A stretch of DNA of 64,000 nucleotides, taken from contig NZ_BBWJ01000028.1 of the NCBI RefSeq assembly GCF_001463745.1, positions 1 to 64,000 of the forward strand. The letters run 5' to 3'. Made by a program: the position numbers and the translations under genes. The stretch is from Aureimonas sp. AU22 (lineage in GTDB: Bacteria; Pseudomonadota; Alphaproteobacteria; Rhizobiales; Rhizobiaceae). A model generated the notes under the pieces. That model searched no databases and was not told where the DNA came from. It saw only the letters and a list, made by a program, of their open reading frames with translations. Numbering within the stretch: position 1 is the stretch's first letter; the number at the start of each line of letters is the position of its first letter. This document shows positions 39,840 through 52,343 of this stretch, in pieces.

Positions 39840-40955
39840 ATGATCGGGACAATGAAACAGGGCGTGTCGCTGGCGGTTCTCGCGAGCTTCGCGCTGGGCG
39901 CGGCCGCATCCGGCGCCCGGGCACAGGACATGGACGCGCTGGTCGCGGCCGCCAAGAAGGAAGGCTCGCTCACCACGATCGCCCTGCCGCACGACTGGTG
40001 CAACTACGGCGAGATGATCTCGGGCTTCAAGGCCAAGTACGGCCTGGAGGTCAACGAGCTGAACCCCGACGCCGGCTCGGCCGACGAGATCGAGGCGATC
40101 AAGGCCAACCAGGGCAACACCGGCCCGCAGGCGCCCGACGTCATCGACGTCGGCCTGTCCTTCGGCCCGCAGGCCAAGACCGACAAGCTCATCCAGCCCT
40201 ATAAGGTCGCGACCTGGGACGAGATCCCGGCCGACGCCAAGGATGCCGAGGGCTACTGGTACGGCGACTATTACGGCGTGCTCACCTTCGAGGTGAACAA
40301 GGACATCGTGTCCGACGTGCCGCAGGACTGGGCCGACCTCCTGAAGTCCGACTACGCCAACTCCGTCGCGCTCGCCGGTGACCCCCGCGCCTCGGCGCAG
40401 GCGATCCAGGCCGTCTACGCCGCGGGTCTCGCCAAGTCGCCGAACGGTTCGGCCGCCGAGATCGCCGATGCCGGCCTCGACTTCTTCAAGCAGCTCAACG
40501 CCGCCGGCAACTTCGTGCCCGTGATCGGCAAGCCGGCCTCGCTCGCGCAGGGCACGACGCCGATCATGATCCGTTGGGACTACAACGCCCTGTCGAGCCG
40601 CGACACCTTGAACGGCAACCCCGAGGTCGAGGTCGTGGTGCCCAAGACCGGCGTTCTCGCCGGCGTCTACGTCCAGGCGATCAGCGCCTACGCGCCGCAC
40701 CCGAACGCCGCCAAGCTCTGGATGGAGTACATCTACTCCGACGAGGGCCAGCTGACCTACCTCAAGGGCTACTGCCACCCGATCCGCTTCAACGAGATGG
40801 CCAAGGCCGGCAAGATCCCGCAGGATCTCCTCGACCGTCTGCCGCCCGCGGCAAGCTACGAGGCCGCCAAGTTCCCCTCGCTCGACGACCAGAACGCCGC
40901 CAAGGCGGAGATCACCACCAAGTGGGATCAGGTCGTCGGCGCCAACGTCCAGTAA
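39840..40955 (+). CDS. ABC transporter periplasmic substrate-binding protein
   Basis: The 371-residue protein has a signal peptide (SLAVLASFALGAAASGARAQ) and the fold of family 1 extracellular solute-binding proteins. Landmarks include LVAAAKKEGSLTTIALPHDW near the N-terminus, YYGVLTFEVNKDIV, and AYAPHPNAAKLWMEYIYSDEGQ. It is the first gene of a five-gene set with two permeases, an ATPase and a PhoD-like phosphatase. Relatives import iron(III), polyamines or 2-aminoethylphosphonate. The company of a phosphatase and a PHO-box-like site favours a phosphorus compound, but this is inference. The ATG follows CAGGAGAG by five bases. Confidence 0.9.
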   Translation: MIGTMKQGVSLAVLASFALGAAASGARAQDMDALVAAAKKEGSLTTIALPHDWCNYGEMISGFKAKYGLEVNELNPDAGSADEIEAIKANQGNTGPQAPDVIDVGLSFGPQAKTDKLIQPYKVATWDEIPADAKDAEGYWYGDYYGVLTFEVNKDIVSDVPQDWADLLKSDYANSVALAGDPRASAQAIQAVYAAGLAKSPNGSAAEIADAGLDFFKQLNAAGNFVPVIGKPASLAQGTTPIMIRWDYNALSSRDTLNGNPEVEVVVPKTGVLAGVYVQAISAYAPHPNAAKLWMEYIYSDEGQLTYLKGYCHPIRFNEMAKAGKIPQDLLDRLPPAASYEAAKFPSLDDQNAAKAEITTKWDQVVGANVQ

Positions 40956-41143
40956 GGTCGCAACCGCCGGAGCATTCCGGCGAAGGCCAAGTGGGCCTTC
41001 GCGCCCGGGCCACGCGACGAAGAAATGTCTGGAGCACGTCCCCTGAACCTCGGGTTCGACGGACGTGCTCCAACGTCCGCCGCGCCCGCGCGGCGGTCCC
41101 GTCTCCTCCCGCCGCCTCGCGGCTCCAGTGAAAGGGTCCGTCG
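40956..41143 (+). other. Intercistronic hairpins between binding protein and permease genes
   Basis: Two perfect inverted repeats lie here: GCGAAGGCC (40980-40988) with GGCCTTCGC (40994-41002), and GGAGCACGTCC (41031-41041) with GGACGTGCTCC (41061-41071). Neither has a T run. Such structures after a binding-protein gene often stabilise the upstream message so that binding protein exceeds permease. Confidence 0.6.
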
Positions 41144-42061
41144 TTGAGTGTCCAGGCCCTCGATCCCGGCATGGGCGGCGCGGTCGCTGCCGCCGGCCCG
41201 CCTGTGGAGCGCGCGCGAAAGGGATCGCTGGCCTGGCTCGGCGTCGTCCCCTTCTTCGCCTTCGCCATCCTGTTCCTGATCGCGCCGACCTTCTATCTCG
41301 TGGTCGGCGCCTTCCAGAACCCGGCCGGCGCCTTCACGCTCGACAACATCGCGGGCCTCTTCCAGCCGCAGATCCTGTCGGCCTACTGGATCTCGATCCG
41401 CATCAGCCTCGCCTCCGCCGGCCTCGGCACGCTGCTCGGCTTCTTCCTGGCCTACGCCATCGTGCATGGCGGGCTGCCGTCCTGGATCCGCTCCTCGGTC
41501 GTCACCTTCTCGGGCGTCGCGTCCAACTTCGCCGGCATCCCGCTCGCCTTCGCCTTCCTCGCGACGCTCGGGCGCATCGGCCTCGTCACCTGGTTCCTGA
41601 ACGAGGCGTTCGGGATCAACATCTACCGCCTCGGCTTCAACCTCCTCAGCTTCTGGGGCCTGACGATCACCTATCTCTACTTCCAGATCCCGCTGATGGT
41701 GCTGATCATCACGCCGGCGCTGGACGGCCTGAAGCGGGAATGGCGCGAAGCGTCCTCGATTCTGGGCGCCTCCAACTGGCAGTACTGGCGCATGGTGGCG
41801 CTGCCCGTCCTGTTCCCCAGCATCATGGGCTGCTTCCTGCTGCTCTTCGCCAACGCCTTTGGCGCCATCGCCACAGCCTACGCGCTCACCGGCTCCTCGC
41901 TGAACATCGTGCCGATCCTGCTCTATGCGCAGATCCGGGGCGACGTCCTCTACAACCCCAATCTCGGCTATGCGCTGGCCTTCGGCATGATCGTCATCAC
42001 CGGCTGCTCCAACCTCCTCTATATCTGGCTGCGCTCGCGCGCCGAGCGGTGGCTGCGATGA
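41144..42061 (+). CDS. ABC transporter permease, first subunit
   Basis: The 305-residue membrane protein has about six to seven hydrophobic segments. A cytoplasmic EAA loop, EWREASSILGASNWQYWRMVALPVLFPSI, marks the ATPase-contact site of binding-protein-dependent permeases. The TTG start at 41144 has GAAAGGG upstream and gives a short cytoplasmic N-terminus. It overlaps the second permease by four bases (ATGA). Together with the binding protein and ATPase it forms one importer. Substrate specificity does not reside in recognisable motifs here. Confidence 0.9.
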   Translation: MSVQALDPGMGGAVAAAGPPVERARKGSLAWLGVVPFFAFAILFLIAPTFYLVVGAFQNPAGAFTLDNIAGLFQPQILSAYWISIRISLASAGLGTLLGFFLAYAIVHGGLPSWIRSSVVTFSGVASNFAGIPLAFAFLATLGRIGLVTWFLNEAFGINIYRLGFNLLSFWGLTITYLYFQIPLMVLIITPALDGLKREWREASSILGASNWQYWRMVALPVLFPSIMGCFLLLFANAFGAIATAYALTGSSLNIVPILLYAQIRGDVLYNPNLGYALAFGMIVITGCSNLLYIWLRSRAERWLR

Positions 42062-42873
42062 AGGCCCCCCGCATCCTCGCCACGATCGCGGTGGTGCTGG
42101 CCGCGCTCTACTTTCTTCTGCCGCTTTGGGCCACCTTCCAGTTCTCGCTGTCGATGCTGCGCGGGCAGTGGACGTTCGAGGCCTACCGCGTCGTCTTCGC
42201 CGACGACCGGTTCCAGAACACCTTCCTGTTCTCCGGCATCTGCGCGCTCGCCACGATCGTGCTCGGTGCGCTCCTGGTGGTGCCGACGGCCTATTGGGTG
42301 CGCCTGCGCCTGCCGCGGCTGCGTCCCGTCGTCGAGTTCGTCACGCTCCTGCCGCTCGTGATCCCGCCGATCGTCCTCGTGTTCGGCTATCTCCGGCTCT
42401 ACAACTCCTCCTCGTGGCTGCCCTTCACGGGCACCGTCTGGGGCACCAACGTCATCCTCGTGTTCGGCTACACGGTGCTGGCGCTGCCCTACATGTACCG
42501 CGCCGTCGACACCGGCCTCCAGGCGATCGACATCCGCACGCTGACCGAGGCGGCGGAAAGTCTCGGCGCCAAGCGCTCCACCATCATGGCGCAGGTGATC
42601 CTGCCCAACGTCCGGGCGGCGGTCCTGTCGGGCGCCTTCCTGACATTCGCCATCGTGATCGGCGAGTTCGTGCTGGCGAGCCTCCTCAACCGCCCGGCCT
42701 TCGGGCCCTATCTCCAGAACGTCGGCGCCAACCGGGCCTACGAGCCGGCGGCGCTCGCGATGATCGCCTTCGCGGTCACCTGGGGCTGCATGGTCTGCCT
42801 GCATCTCCTTGGCGGCGCCGGGCCGGGCCGCGCGCGCTCCTTCTTCAAACCCAAGGCGAGGGCTGTTCCATGA
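42058..42873 (+). CDS. ABC transporter permease, second subunit
   Basis: This 271-residue inner-membrane protein has six hydrophobic segments and the EAA loop TLTEAAESLGAKRSTIMAQVILPNVRAAV near residue 160. The N-terminal helix ILATIAVVLAALYFLLPLWATF is typical of the PotC/PhnV-like permease half. The ATG overlaps the first permease stop and its stop overlaps the ATPase gene, each by four bases, so translation of the three genes is coupled. Confidence 0.92.
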   Translation: MKAPRILATIAVVLAALYFLLPLWATFQFSLSMLRGQWTFEAYRVVFADDRFQNTFLFSGICALATIVLGALLVVPTAYWVRLRLPRLRPVVEFVTLLPLVIPPIVLVFGYLRLYNSSSWLPFTGTVWGTNVILVFGYTVLALPYMYRAVDTGLQAIDIRTLTEAAESLGAKRSTIMAQVILPNVRAAVLSGAFLTFAIVIGEFVLASLLNRPAFGPYLQNVGANRAYEPAALAMIAFAVTWGCMVCLHLLGGAGPGRARSFFKPKARAVP

Positions 42874-43991
42874 GCTTTCTCGAGATCGCGGGCGTCGCCA
42901 AGAGCTTCGGACCGAACACGGTGCTGCATGGGTTCGACCTCGGTGTCGAGAAGGGCGAGTTCGTCACCTTCCTCGGCCCCTCCGGCTGCGGGAAGACGAC
43001 GATGCTGCGCATCGTCGCCGGCTTCGAGACCGCGAGCCGCGGCACGGTGCGCATCGACGGGCAGGATGTCACCGACCTTGCGCCCAACGCCCGGCGCATC
43101 GGCATGGTGTTCCAGGCCTACGCCCTCTTTCCCAACATGACGGTGGCCGACAACGTAGCCTTCGGTCTGAAGGTCGCGGGCGTGCCGAAGGCCGAGCGCC
43201 GGACGCGCGTCGAGGACATGCTGCGCCTCATCGGCCTGCCCCACATCGCCGACCGCTACCCCTACCAGTTGTCGGGCGGCCAGCAGCAGCGCGTGGCGCT
43301 CGCCCGCGCCATCGCGCCGCGCCCGCGCGTCCTTCTGCTCGACGAGCCGCTCTCGGCCCTCGACGCCAAGATCCGCGTCTCGCTGCGCACCGAGATCCGC
43401 GACCTCCAGCGCGAGCTCGGCATCACCACGATCTTCGTCACGCACGACCAGGAGGAAGCGCTCTCCATGTCGGACCGGATCGTGGTCATGTCGGAAGGGC
43501 GCATCGAGCAGGTCGGCACGCCGTTCGAGATCTACAACCGCCCGCGCACCCGCTTCGTCGCCTCCTTCGTCGGCACGCTCGGGCTTCTGAAGGGCGAGGT
43601 CGTCCATGGCGACCGGGTGATCGTCGACGGGCAGGAGATCGAGGCCGATGCCGGCGAGGCGCGGGTGGGCGACACGGTGACGCTGGCGCTGCGCCCCGAG
43701 GCCCTGTCGCTCAACCCCAGCCGCGAGCGCTCCAACGAATTGCGCGGCGAGATTACCGCCGTCGCCTTCCTCGGCTCCGTCGTACGCCTGCGCGCCCGGT
43801 TTGGCCGCGACGAGCTCCTGATCGACACGTTCAACGATCCCGCCATGCCCCCGCCGGGACACGGCGAGACGGTGGCGGTGCATTTCGCGCCCACCGATGT
43901 CCTGTGCCTGGGCGCCGAACCCGGAGCGTCCAATTCGGGACCCCGCTCGCAGGCGCCCGCGGCGGGGCTTCGGGCACCCCTCGCGGTCTGA
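42870..43991 (+). CDS. ABC transporter ATP-binding protein
   Basis: The 373-residue ATPase powers the importer. Walker A is GPSGCGKTT (36-44), with Q-loop VFQAYALFPNMTV, signature LSGGQQQRVALARA, Walker B VLLLDEPLSALD and switch histidine VTHDQEEAL. After the nucleotide-binding domain a C-terminal TOBE-type domain (about 280-350) includes LALRPEALSL. This layout belongs to the polyamine/phosphonate/iron importer class. The last 25 residues are low-complexity and not conserved-looking. Confidence 0.95.
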   Translation: MSFLEIAGVAKSFGPNTVLHGFDLGVEKGEFVTFLGPSGCGKTTMLRIVAGFETASRGTVRIDGQDVTDLAPNARRIGMVFQAYALFPNMTVADNVAFGLKVAGVPKAERRTRVEDMLRLIGLPHIADRYPYQLSGGQQQRVALARAIAPRPRVLLLDEPLSALDAKIRVSLRTEIRDLQRELGITTIFVTHDQEEALSMSDRIVVMSEGRIEQVGTPFEIYNRPRTRFVASFVGTLGLLKGEVVHGDRVIVDGQEIEADAGEARVGDTVTLALRPEALSLNPSRERSNELRGEITAVAFLGSVVRLRARFGRDELLIDTFNDPAMPPPGHGETVAVHFAPTDVLCLGAEPGASNSGPRSQAPAAGLRAPLAV

Positions 43992-44075
43992 GGTCGGCTT
44001 TCCACCTTGTTTCGGTGGCCCCGCGCACGACATGTGCGCCTCTGAAGGGCCGCCGAGCCGAGGATCCGAAGACCA

Positions 44076-45530
44076 TTGAGCACTCCCGATCGTCACGAGC
44101 CGACCCTTGTCGCCGGCCCCGTCCTTTACGCGCGCGGGGCGGACGGCGAGGGCGTGCGGCTCGGCCTCGTCGCCGTCACCCGTGAGGGCGCGCCGGCGCC
44201 GCGTCTCGAAGCCGACGGGGCGGAACCCGTCGCCCTCGCGCTGCGCGCGGAACTCTTCGGCCATGCCGTCTGGGGCGCCGAATTCTCGCTGCCTACGGGT
44301 GAGGACGTCGGCTACCGGCTGGATGGCCGCCGTTTCCCCGTCGTGACCGATCTGTCGGGCGACGTCGCGGTCGGCTTCGTGTCCTGCAACGGGCAGGAGA
44401 ACGGCGACGAAGGCCGCAGCCACGAGGACCGCGACGTCATGTGGCGGCGGCTGGCGACCGAGCACCGCGCCCGCCCGTTCGCCCTCCTGCTGCACGGCGG
44501 CGACCAGCTCTATGCCGACGAGGCGGTGGAGGCCCATCCCGAGACGCGCCGCTGGGCGGCGCTGTCGATCAACGAGAAGCCCGGTGTCGCCTTCGACGCG
44601 CCGATGGAGGAGGCCGTGCGCGGCTACTTCTTCCGCCGCTATCTCGCGCTGATGCGCCAGCCGGCCTTCGCCGAGCTCGGCGCCCGCGTACCCTCCCTGA
44701 TGATCTGGGACGACCACGACATCTTCGACGGCTGGGGCAGCCATCCCGCTGGCCTGCAGGAGAGCCCGGTGGCGCTCGGCCTTTTCCGGGCGGCGCGCGA
44801 GATGTTCATGCTGTTCCAGCTCGGCGCCGACCCCGCCGCCCTGCCGCTCACCTGCCGCGACCGGTCGGGCGCGAGCTTCTCGCAGGACGCGCGCTTTCCC
44901 GGCTTCTCGGTGCTGCTGCCGGACCTTCGCTCGGAGCGCACGCCGGAGCGCGTCATGGGGGAACGGGGCTGGGAGGCCTTCGAGGCGGGACTGGAGGCCG
45001 CACCGGACGGCGATCGGCGGATCGTGGTCTCCAGCGTTCCCGCACTCGGGCCGCGCCTGTCGCTCGTCGAGGCGCTGCTCGACCTTTATCCCGGACAGCA
45101 GCAATACGAGGACGACCTGCGCGACCAGTGGCAGAGCCGGGGCCACCGGGCCGAATGGGCGCGCTTCCTCTTCGCGATGGAACGCGAAGCCGTGACTCGC
45201 GGTGGCCCGGTGACGGTGGTCTCGGGCGAGATCCATCTGGCGACGCGCGGCGAGATGCGCCTGTCGGACGGATCCTCGCTGCACCAGCTCGTGGCGTCGG
45301 GCATCACCCATCCCAAGCCCCCCGCGGCGCTCGGGCTCGGCCTCGGCCTCCTGTCGCGGCTCGGCCATTCGCCGCTCCCCGGCCGCCCGATCCGGCTGAA
45401 GCGCCTGCCGGGGCAGGCAAGGGTCTATACCGCCGAGCGCAACTACCTCGTGCTGCGCCGGCGCGCCGGCCATTGGACGGCTGCCTGGGAGCTGGAGGAA
45501 TCCGGTCGCACGGCCGAACTCGGCCTCTGA
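44076..45530 (+). CDS. PhoD-like alkaline phosphatase/phosphodiesterase, cytoplasmic
   Basis: The 484-residue protein belongs to the alkaline phosphatase D (metallophosphatase) superfamily. Metal-ligand motifs are visible: FVSCNGQ, LLHGGDQLYADE (His140, Asp143), WDDHDIFDGWGSH (Asp212-Asp215) and the C-terminal SGEIHLATRGE. Classical PhoD is exported by Tat. Here no twin-arginine or other signal is present, so the enzyme should act in the cytoplasm on what the upstream ABC importer brings in. The TTG start at 44076 lies 84 bases after the ATPase gene, and the upstream AGGA is distant, so the exact start is uncertain. It is convergent with the SLC13 permease gene, seven bases apart. Confidence 0.88.
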   Translation: MSTPDRHEPTLVAGPVLYARGADGEGVRLGLVAVTREGAPAPRLEADGAEPVALALRAELFGHAVWGAEFSLPTGEDVGYRLDGRRFPVVTDLSGDVAVGFVSCNGQENGDEGRSHEDRDVMWRRLATEHRARPFALLLHGGDQLYADEAVEAHPETRRWAALSINEKPGVAFDAPMEEAVRGYFFRRYLALMRQPAFAELGARVPSLMIWDDHDIFDGWGSHPAGLQESPVALGLFRAAREMFMLFQLGADPAALPLTCRDRSGASFSQDARFPGFSVLLPDLRSERTPERVMGERGWEAFEAGLEAAPDGDRRIVVSSVPALGPRLSLVEALLDLYPGQQQYEDDLRDQWQSRGHRAEWARFLFAMEREAVTRGGPVTVVSGEIHLATRGEMRLSDGSSLHQLVASGITHPKPPAALGLGLGLLSRLGHSPLPGRPIRLKRLPGQARVYTAERNYLVLRRRAGHWTAAWELEESGRTAELGL

Positions 45531-45537
45531 CGGGGAA

Positions 45538-47307
45538 TCAGCCCCCCACCGGCCAGAACAGCGCGATCAGCGGCACGCCCACGACCAGCACGATCACCGA
45601 CAGCGGCAGTCCGAGGCGCCAGTAGTCGCCGAACCGGTAGCCGCCGGGCGCCATGACGATCGTGTTGCACTGGTGGCCGATCGGGGTGAGGAAGTCGCAA
45701 GCCGCGCCGAGCGCCACCGCCATCAGGAACGGGTCGGGGTTCAGCCCCAGCCGGATCGCGAGGCTGCCGGCGATCGGCCCGAGCATCAGCACCGTCGCCG
45801 CGTTGTTGAGGAACGGCGTGACAGCCATGGCGAGCAACGTCACCATGAACAGCGAGGTGAGCGGCGACAGGCCGTGCAGCGCGGTGGACAGCCATCCGGC
45901 GATGAGATCCGTGCCGCCCGTCGTCTGGATCGCCTCCGAGAGCGGGATGAGCGCGGCGAGGAGCACGATCACCGAGGCTTCCACCGTCTGATAGGCCTCG
46001 TGCATGCTCATGACGCGCAGGAGAAGCAGGATCACCGCCGCGCCGAAGAAGGCGGCGACGGCCGGAACGTAGCCCGTCGCCGTCAGCACCATCGCGGCGA
46101 CGAGGATTCCCAGCGGAATGAAGGACCGACGCGAGCGGCCGAGCACGATGGAGCGTTCGGCGAGCGGCAGGATGCGCAAGTTCGCGAGCGCCGCCGGCAC
46201 GCTCTCGCTGGTGCCCTTGAGGACGAGGACGTCGCCCTCGCGAAGGCGGAGCGAGGCGAGGCGCTGACCGATCGGCCGCCCCGACCGGCTGACGGCCAGC
46301 GCTGCCACGCCGTGGGCGGATTCCAGGGAAAGCTTTCCGAGGCGCGAGCCGATCACCGGCGACTGCGGCGTCACGACGCCCTCGACGACGCTCTCCGTCT
46401 CGATGTCGCCACCGGCCGGCAGGTCGCCCGTGAGATGAAGGCCGGCGCGTGCCACCGCGCGCTCGATGCCCTCCGGCTCGCCGCCCAGAAGCAGGAGGTC
46501 GCCCGCCTTCAGCACCATGCCGGGCGTCGGCTCGTGGCGGCGGAAGCGCTCGCGGATCACGAGCCGCACGGCGATGTCGTTGTCGGCGGCGGATTCCAGT
46601 TCGGCCACCGTGCGGCCGGCGATGGCGGAGGTCTCGGGAACCTCGGCTTCCGCGGTATAGGCGTCGAGCGCGAAGGCCTCGCCCATGCCGCCGGCGGGCT
46701 TGCGCTTGGGGATGAGGCCGGACGCGAGCGACAGGAACAGGAAGCCGCAGACCACGACGCCGAGACCGACGGGCGCGTAGTCGAACATGGCGAAGGGTTG
46801 GCCCGTCATGTCCTGGCGGATCTTCGAGACGATGATGTTGGGCGAGGTGCCCACCAGCGTCACGAGGCCGCCGATCAGCGAGCCGAAGGCCATCGGCATC
46901 AGGAGCTGCGAGATCGACGTGCCGTTCTTGCGCGAGACCTGCGCGGCGATCGGCATGAACATGGCGAGCGCGCCGACGTTCTTGGTCACCATGGAGAGCA
47001 GCGTCACCGCGCCGACGAGTACGAACACCTGGCTTCGCGCCGTCTTCATGTGCGGCATGAGGGGGCGCATGATGTCCTCGACGACGCCCGAACGCGCGAT
47101 CGCGGCGCTGACGAGGAGCGCGGCCACCACGATCACCACCACGTCGTCGGCAAAGCCGGTGAACGCGCTCTTCACCGGCACGATGCCGGTGACGACCCCT
47201 GCGAGGAGGCCGAGCAGCGCGATCAGGTCGTAGGGCAGCCGCCCCCAGACGAAGCCGGCGACGGTGAGGCCGACAAGGCCAAAGGCGAGGGCTTGGTCGA
47301 GTGTCAT
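45538..47307 (-). CDS. SLC13-type permease with two TrkA-C domains
   Basis: The 589-residue protein has an N-terminal membrane half, two soluble TrkA-C (RCK-C) domains (about 205-290 and 295-370) and a C-terminal membrane half, the layout of SLC13/DASS-like permeases. GTSPNIIVSK and the second-half FLTPIGHQCNTIVMAPG are the paired substrate/sodium-binding signatures. Relatives carry sulfate, dicarboxylates or other anions; the ligand here is not evident. The ATG at 47305-47307 (MTLDQALAFGLVGL) was chosen; a GTG nine bases upstream is an alternative. It is divergent from the hybrid kinase gene. Confidence 0.9.
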   Translation of the reverse strand: MTLDQALAFGLVGLTVAGFVWGRLPYDLIALLGLLAGVVTGIVPVKSAFTGFADDVVVIVVAALLVSAAIARSGVVEDIMRPLMPHMKTARSQVFVLVGAVTLLSMVTKNVGALAMFMPIAAQVSRKNGTSISQLLMPMAFGSLIGGLVTLVGTSPNIIVSKIRQDMTGQPFAMFDYAPVGLGVVVCGFLFLSLASGLIPKRKPAGGMGEAFALDAYTAEAEVPETSAIAGRTVAELESAADNDIAVRLVIRERFRRHEPTPGMVLKAGDLLLLGGEPEGIERAVARAGLHLTGDLPAGGDIETESVVEGVVTPQSPVIGSRLGKLSLESAHGVAALAVSRSGRPIGQRLASLRLREGDVLVLKGTSESVPAALANLRILPLAERSIVLGRSRRSFIPLGILVAAMVLTATGYVPAVAAFFGAAVILLLLRVMSMHEAYQTVEASVIVLLAALIPLSEAIQTTGGTDLIAGWLSTALHGLSPLTSLFMVTLLAMAVTPFLNNAATVLMLGPIAGSLAIRLGLNPDPFLMAVALGAACDFLTPIGHQCNTIVMAPGGYRFGDYWRLGLPLSVIVLVVGVPLIALFWPVGG

Positions 47308-47442
47308 GGCGCTCACGGAAGGGGGCGGCGGGGAACGATCGAAAATCTGCGTGCAAGGACCGTGCCCGTCGAACGAAATCCGGCCATCGCCGTTACCCCG
47401 ATCGGTGCGGCGCCGTCGTCCGCATTCGGGGGACTTTCGAGC

Positions 47443-50819
<3,377 letters not shown>

Positions 50820-50823
<4 letters not shown>

Positions 50824-51200
50824 CACGCATCCTGCTGGTCGAGGACCACGAAGAAATCTGGGACTTCCTGTCCCGCCGCCTCCAGCGGCGCGGCTACGAG
50901 GTCGTGCTCGCGCACGACGGGCAGGACGGGATCGAGAAGGCGCGCGGCACCGCGCCCGACATCATCCTTCTCGACATGAACCTGCCGGTGCTGGACGGCT
51001 GGACCGCCGCGCGCACCATGCGCGCCGACGCCTCGATCCCGCGCATTCCCATCATCGCTCTCACCGCTCATGCCATGTCGGGCGACAAGGAAAAGACGCT
51101 GGCTGCCGGCTGCGACGACTATCATGCCAAGCCGGTGGACTTCTCCAAGCTCCTCGGCCAGATCGAGGCCCTGCTGCCGCAAGCGGCGGCGGCGCAATAG
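50820..51200 (+). CDS. Stand-alone response regulator receiver
   Basis: This 126-residue protein is a single receiver domain with the acidic pair near the start (VEDHEE), the phospho-acceptor in LLDMNLPVLDGWTAAR, the threonine region IIALTAHAMSGD and the lysine in DYHAKPVDF. There is no DNA-binding output domain. Its start codon overlaps the hybrid kinase stop by four bases. It is therefore probably a diffusible third receiver in the same phosphorelay, comparable to DivK/CpdR-type regulators in architecture. Confidence 0.95.
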
Positions 51201-51211
51201 GGGCGGCGGGC

Positions 51212-51805
51212 TTGAGCTTCGAATGGCTGTGGCGTCTTGCGGGGCGCCAGGCGGGTCCTCGTGACGGGCAGGGCTTGAACCTCGAGGCCATGGACCTTCC
51301 GGGCATCGAGGCGGTTGGCGGCACGATCGCGCTTCCCGCTGGGTCGCGGCGCGACGAGATCGAGGGATCGCTCGCCCTCAAGGTCCTGTCGGCGCATCTG
51401 GCGAACTTCCGGCAGGTGTCCTTTCCCCTCACGCTGGACTTCCGGTCCTTCTCGAACGAGGAAGCGGCGCTGGTGATGGAGGCCGCGGCCCTGGCGCTCG
51501 AGGCCGACGATGGCGGCTGGGCGGATGCGGGGCGGCGGGAGAAGGCAGCGGAAACGCTGGCGCGGCTCGGCGCTTCGCCCGAGCAGCGCGCGACACTGCT
51601 GGCGCCTTCGATGCCCGTCGGCTCGGTCGGCTCGATGGTCGAGACGGCGCGGCGGCTCGACAAGGCCGCGCACGCCTATGCCGTCTCGCTCGTCGTCCTC
51701 GGCCACCGATCGGCGGTGGCCCAGGCCTATCTGACCTATCTCGCCGCGCGCCTCGGGCTCACCAGCAATGTCGTCGGCAGCCTCAACCGGCGCTTTCGCG
51801 CGTGA
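51212..51805 (+). CDS. TerB/DUF533-like helical protein
   Basis: The 197-residue product has a C-terminal half rich in helices. HAYAVSLVVLGHRSAVAQAYLTYLAARLGL resembles the end of DUF533/TerB-like proteins, which are found beside stress and tellurite genes. The N-terminal part, with LNLEAMDLPGIEAVGG, is not recognised. There is no signal peptide or clear membrane segment. The TTG at 51212 is the best start, 11 bases after the receiver stop; a downstream ATG is possible. Its place directly behind the receiver gene suggests shared transcription with the phosphorelay, but the role is unknown. Confidence 0.6.
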   Translation: MSFEWLWRLAGRQAGPRDGQGLNLEAMDLPGIEAVGGTIALPAGSRRDEIEGSLALKVLSAHLANFRQVSFPLTLDFRSFSNEEAALVMEAAALALEADDGGWADAGRREKAAETLARLGASPEQRATLLAPSMPVGSVGSMVETARRLDKAAHAYAVSLVVLGHRSAVAQAYLTYLAARLGLTSNVVGSLNRRFRA

Positions 51806-52211
51806 TTTCGCGAAGGCCGGCCTGAAGGGTCTGCGAGTCCAGAAGAAGCACCCGCGACAGGTCCGCCAGGGTCACCCAGCCGACCACCGTGCCGCCGCCT
51901 TGCGTGACGGCGAGGCGTCGGACCCGGTGCGCCGTCATCAGATCCATCGCCGCCTGGAGACTGTCGTCCGCCCGGCAGGAGATCAAGGGCGACGACATCA
52001 CGTCGCGCGCCCGCACCTGTGAGGCGTCGAGGCCACGCGCCACGACGCGGTAGAGGATGTCCCGGTCGGTGACGACGCCCTTCGGATCCTCCGGCGTGCC
52101 GATCGGCAGCGATCCGACATCGAGGTCGCCCATGGTGACGGCAAGTTCGGTCACGAGTTCGTCGGCGCCGGCGAACTCGACATGCCGGTTCATCACGTCC
52201 TGGATCTTCAA
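51783..52211 (-). CDS. CBS-pair domain protein
   Basis: The 142-residue protein consists of two CBS motifs, LKIQDVMNRHVEFAGADELV through GVVTDRDIL, and RARDVMSSPLISCRADDSLQ through VGWVTLADL. Tandem CBS pairs bind adenine nucleotides and usually act as energy-sensing regulators. The TTG at 52209-52211 starts the protein at the point where such proteins normally begin and has AGGA nine bases upstream. It is divergent from the second glgX, 132 bases away, and overlaps the 3' end of the TerB-like gene by 23 bases on the opposite strand. Confidence 0.88.
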   Translation of the reverse strand: MKIQDVMNRHVEFAGADELVTELAVTMGDLDVGSLPIGTPEDPKGVVTDRDILYRVVARGLDASQVRARDVMSSPLISCRADDSLQAAMDLMTAHRVRRLAVTQGGGTVVGWVTLADLSRVLLLDSQTLQAGLREITRESAG

Positions 52212-52343
52212 GGGCTCGGGTCCTGACAGGGAAGGTGTGACCTCAACGCATCGGGGCGCGAAGGGTTCGGCGATGCGGGAACCAAAAGCTGCACTGCGAT
52301 CTTCTTCTCCTCGGCGTGTTTCCTTTATGACGGGATCGATCCC

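Noticed and set aside
45673-47442. Long upstream extension of the hybrid kinase frame
   Set aside because: The extension is antisense to the SLC13-type permease and has shadow composition. The kinase begins at the ATG at 47443, just before its first membrane segment.
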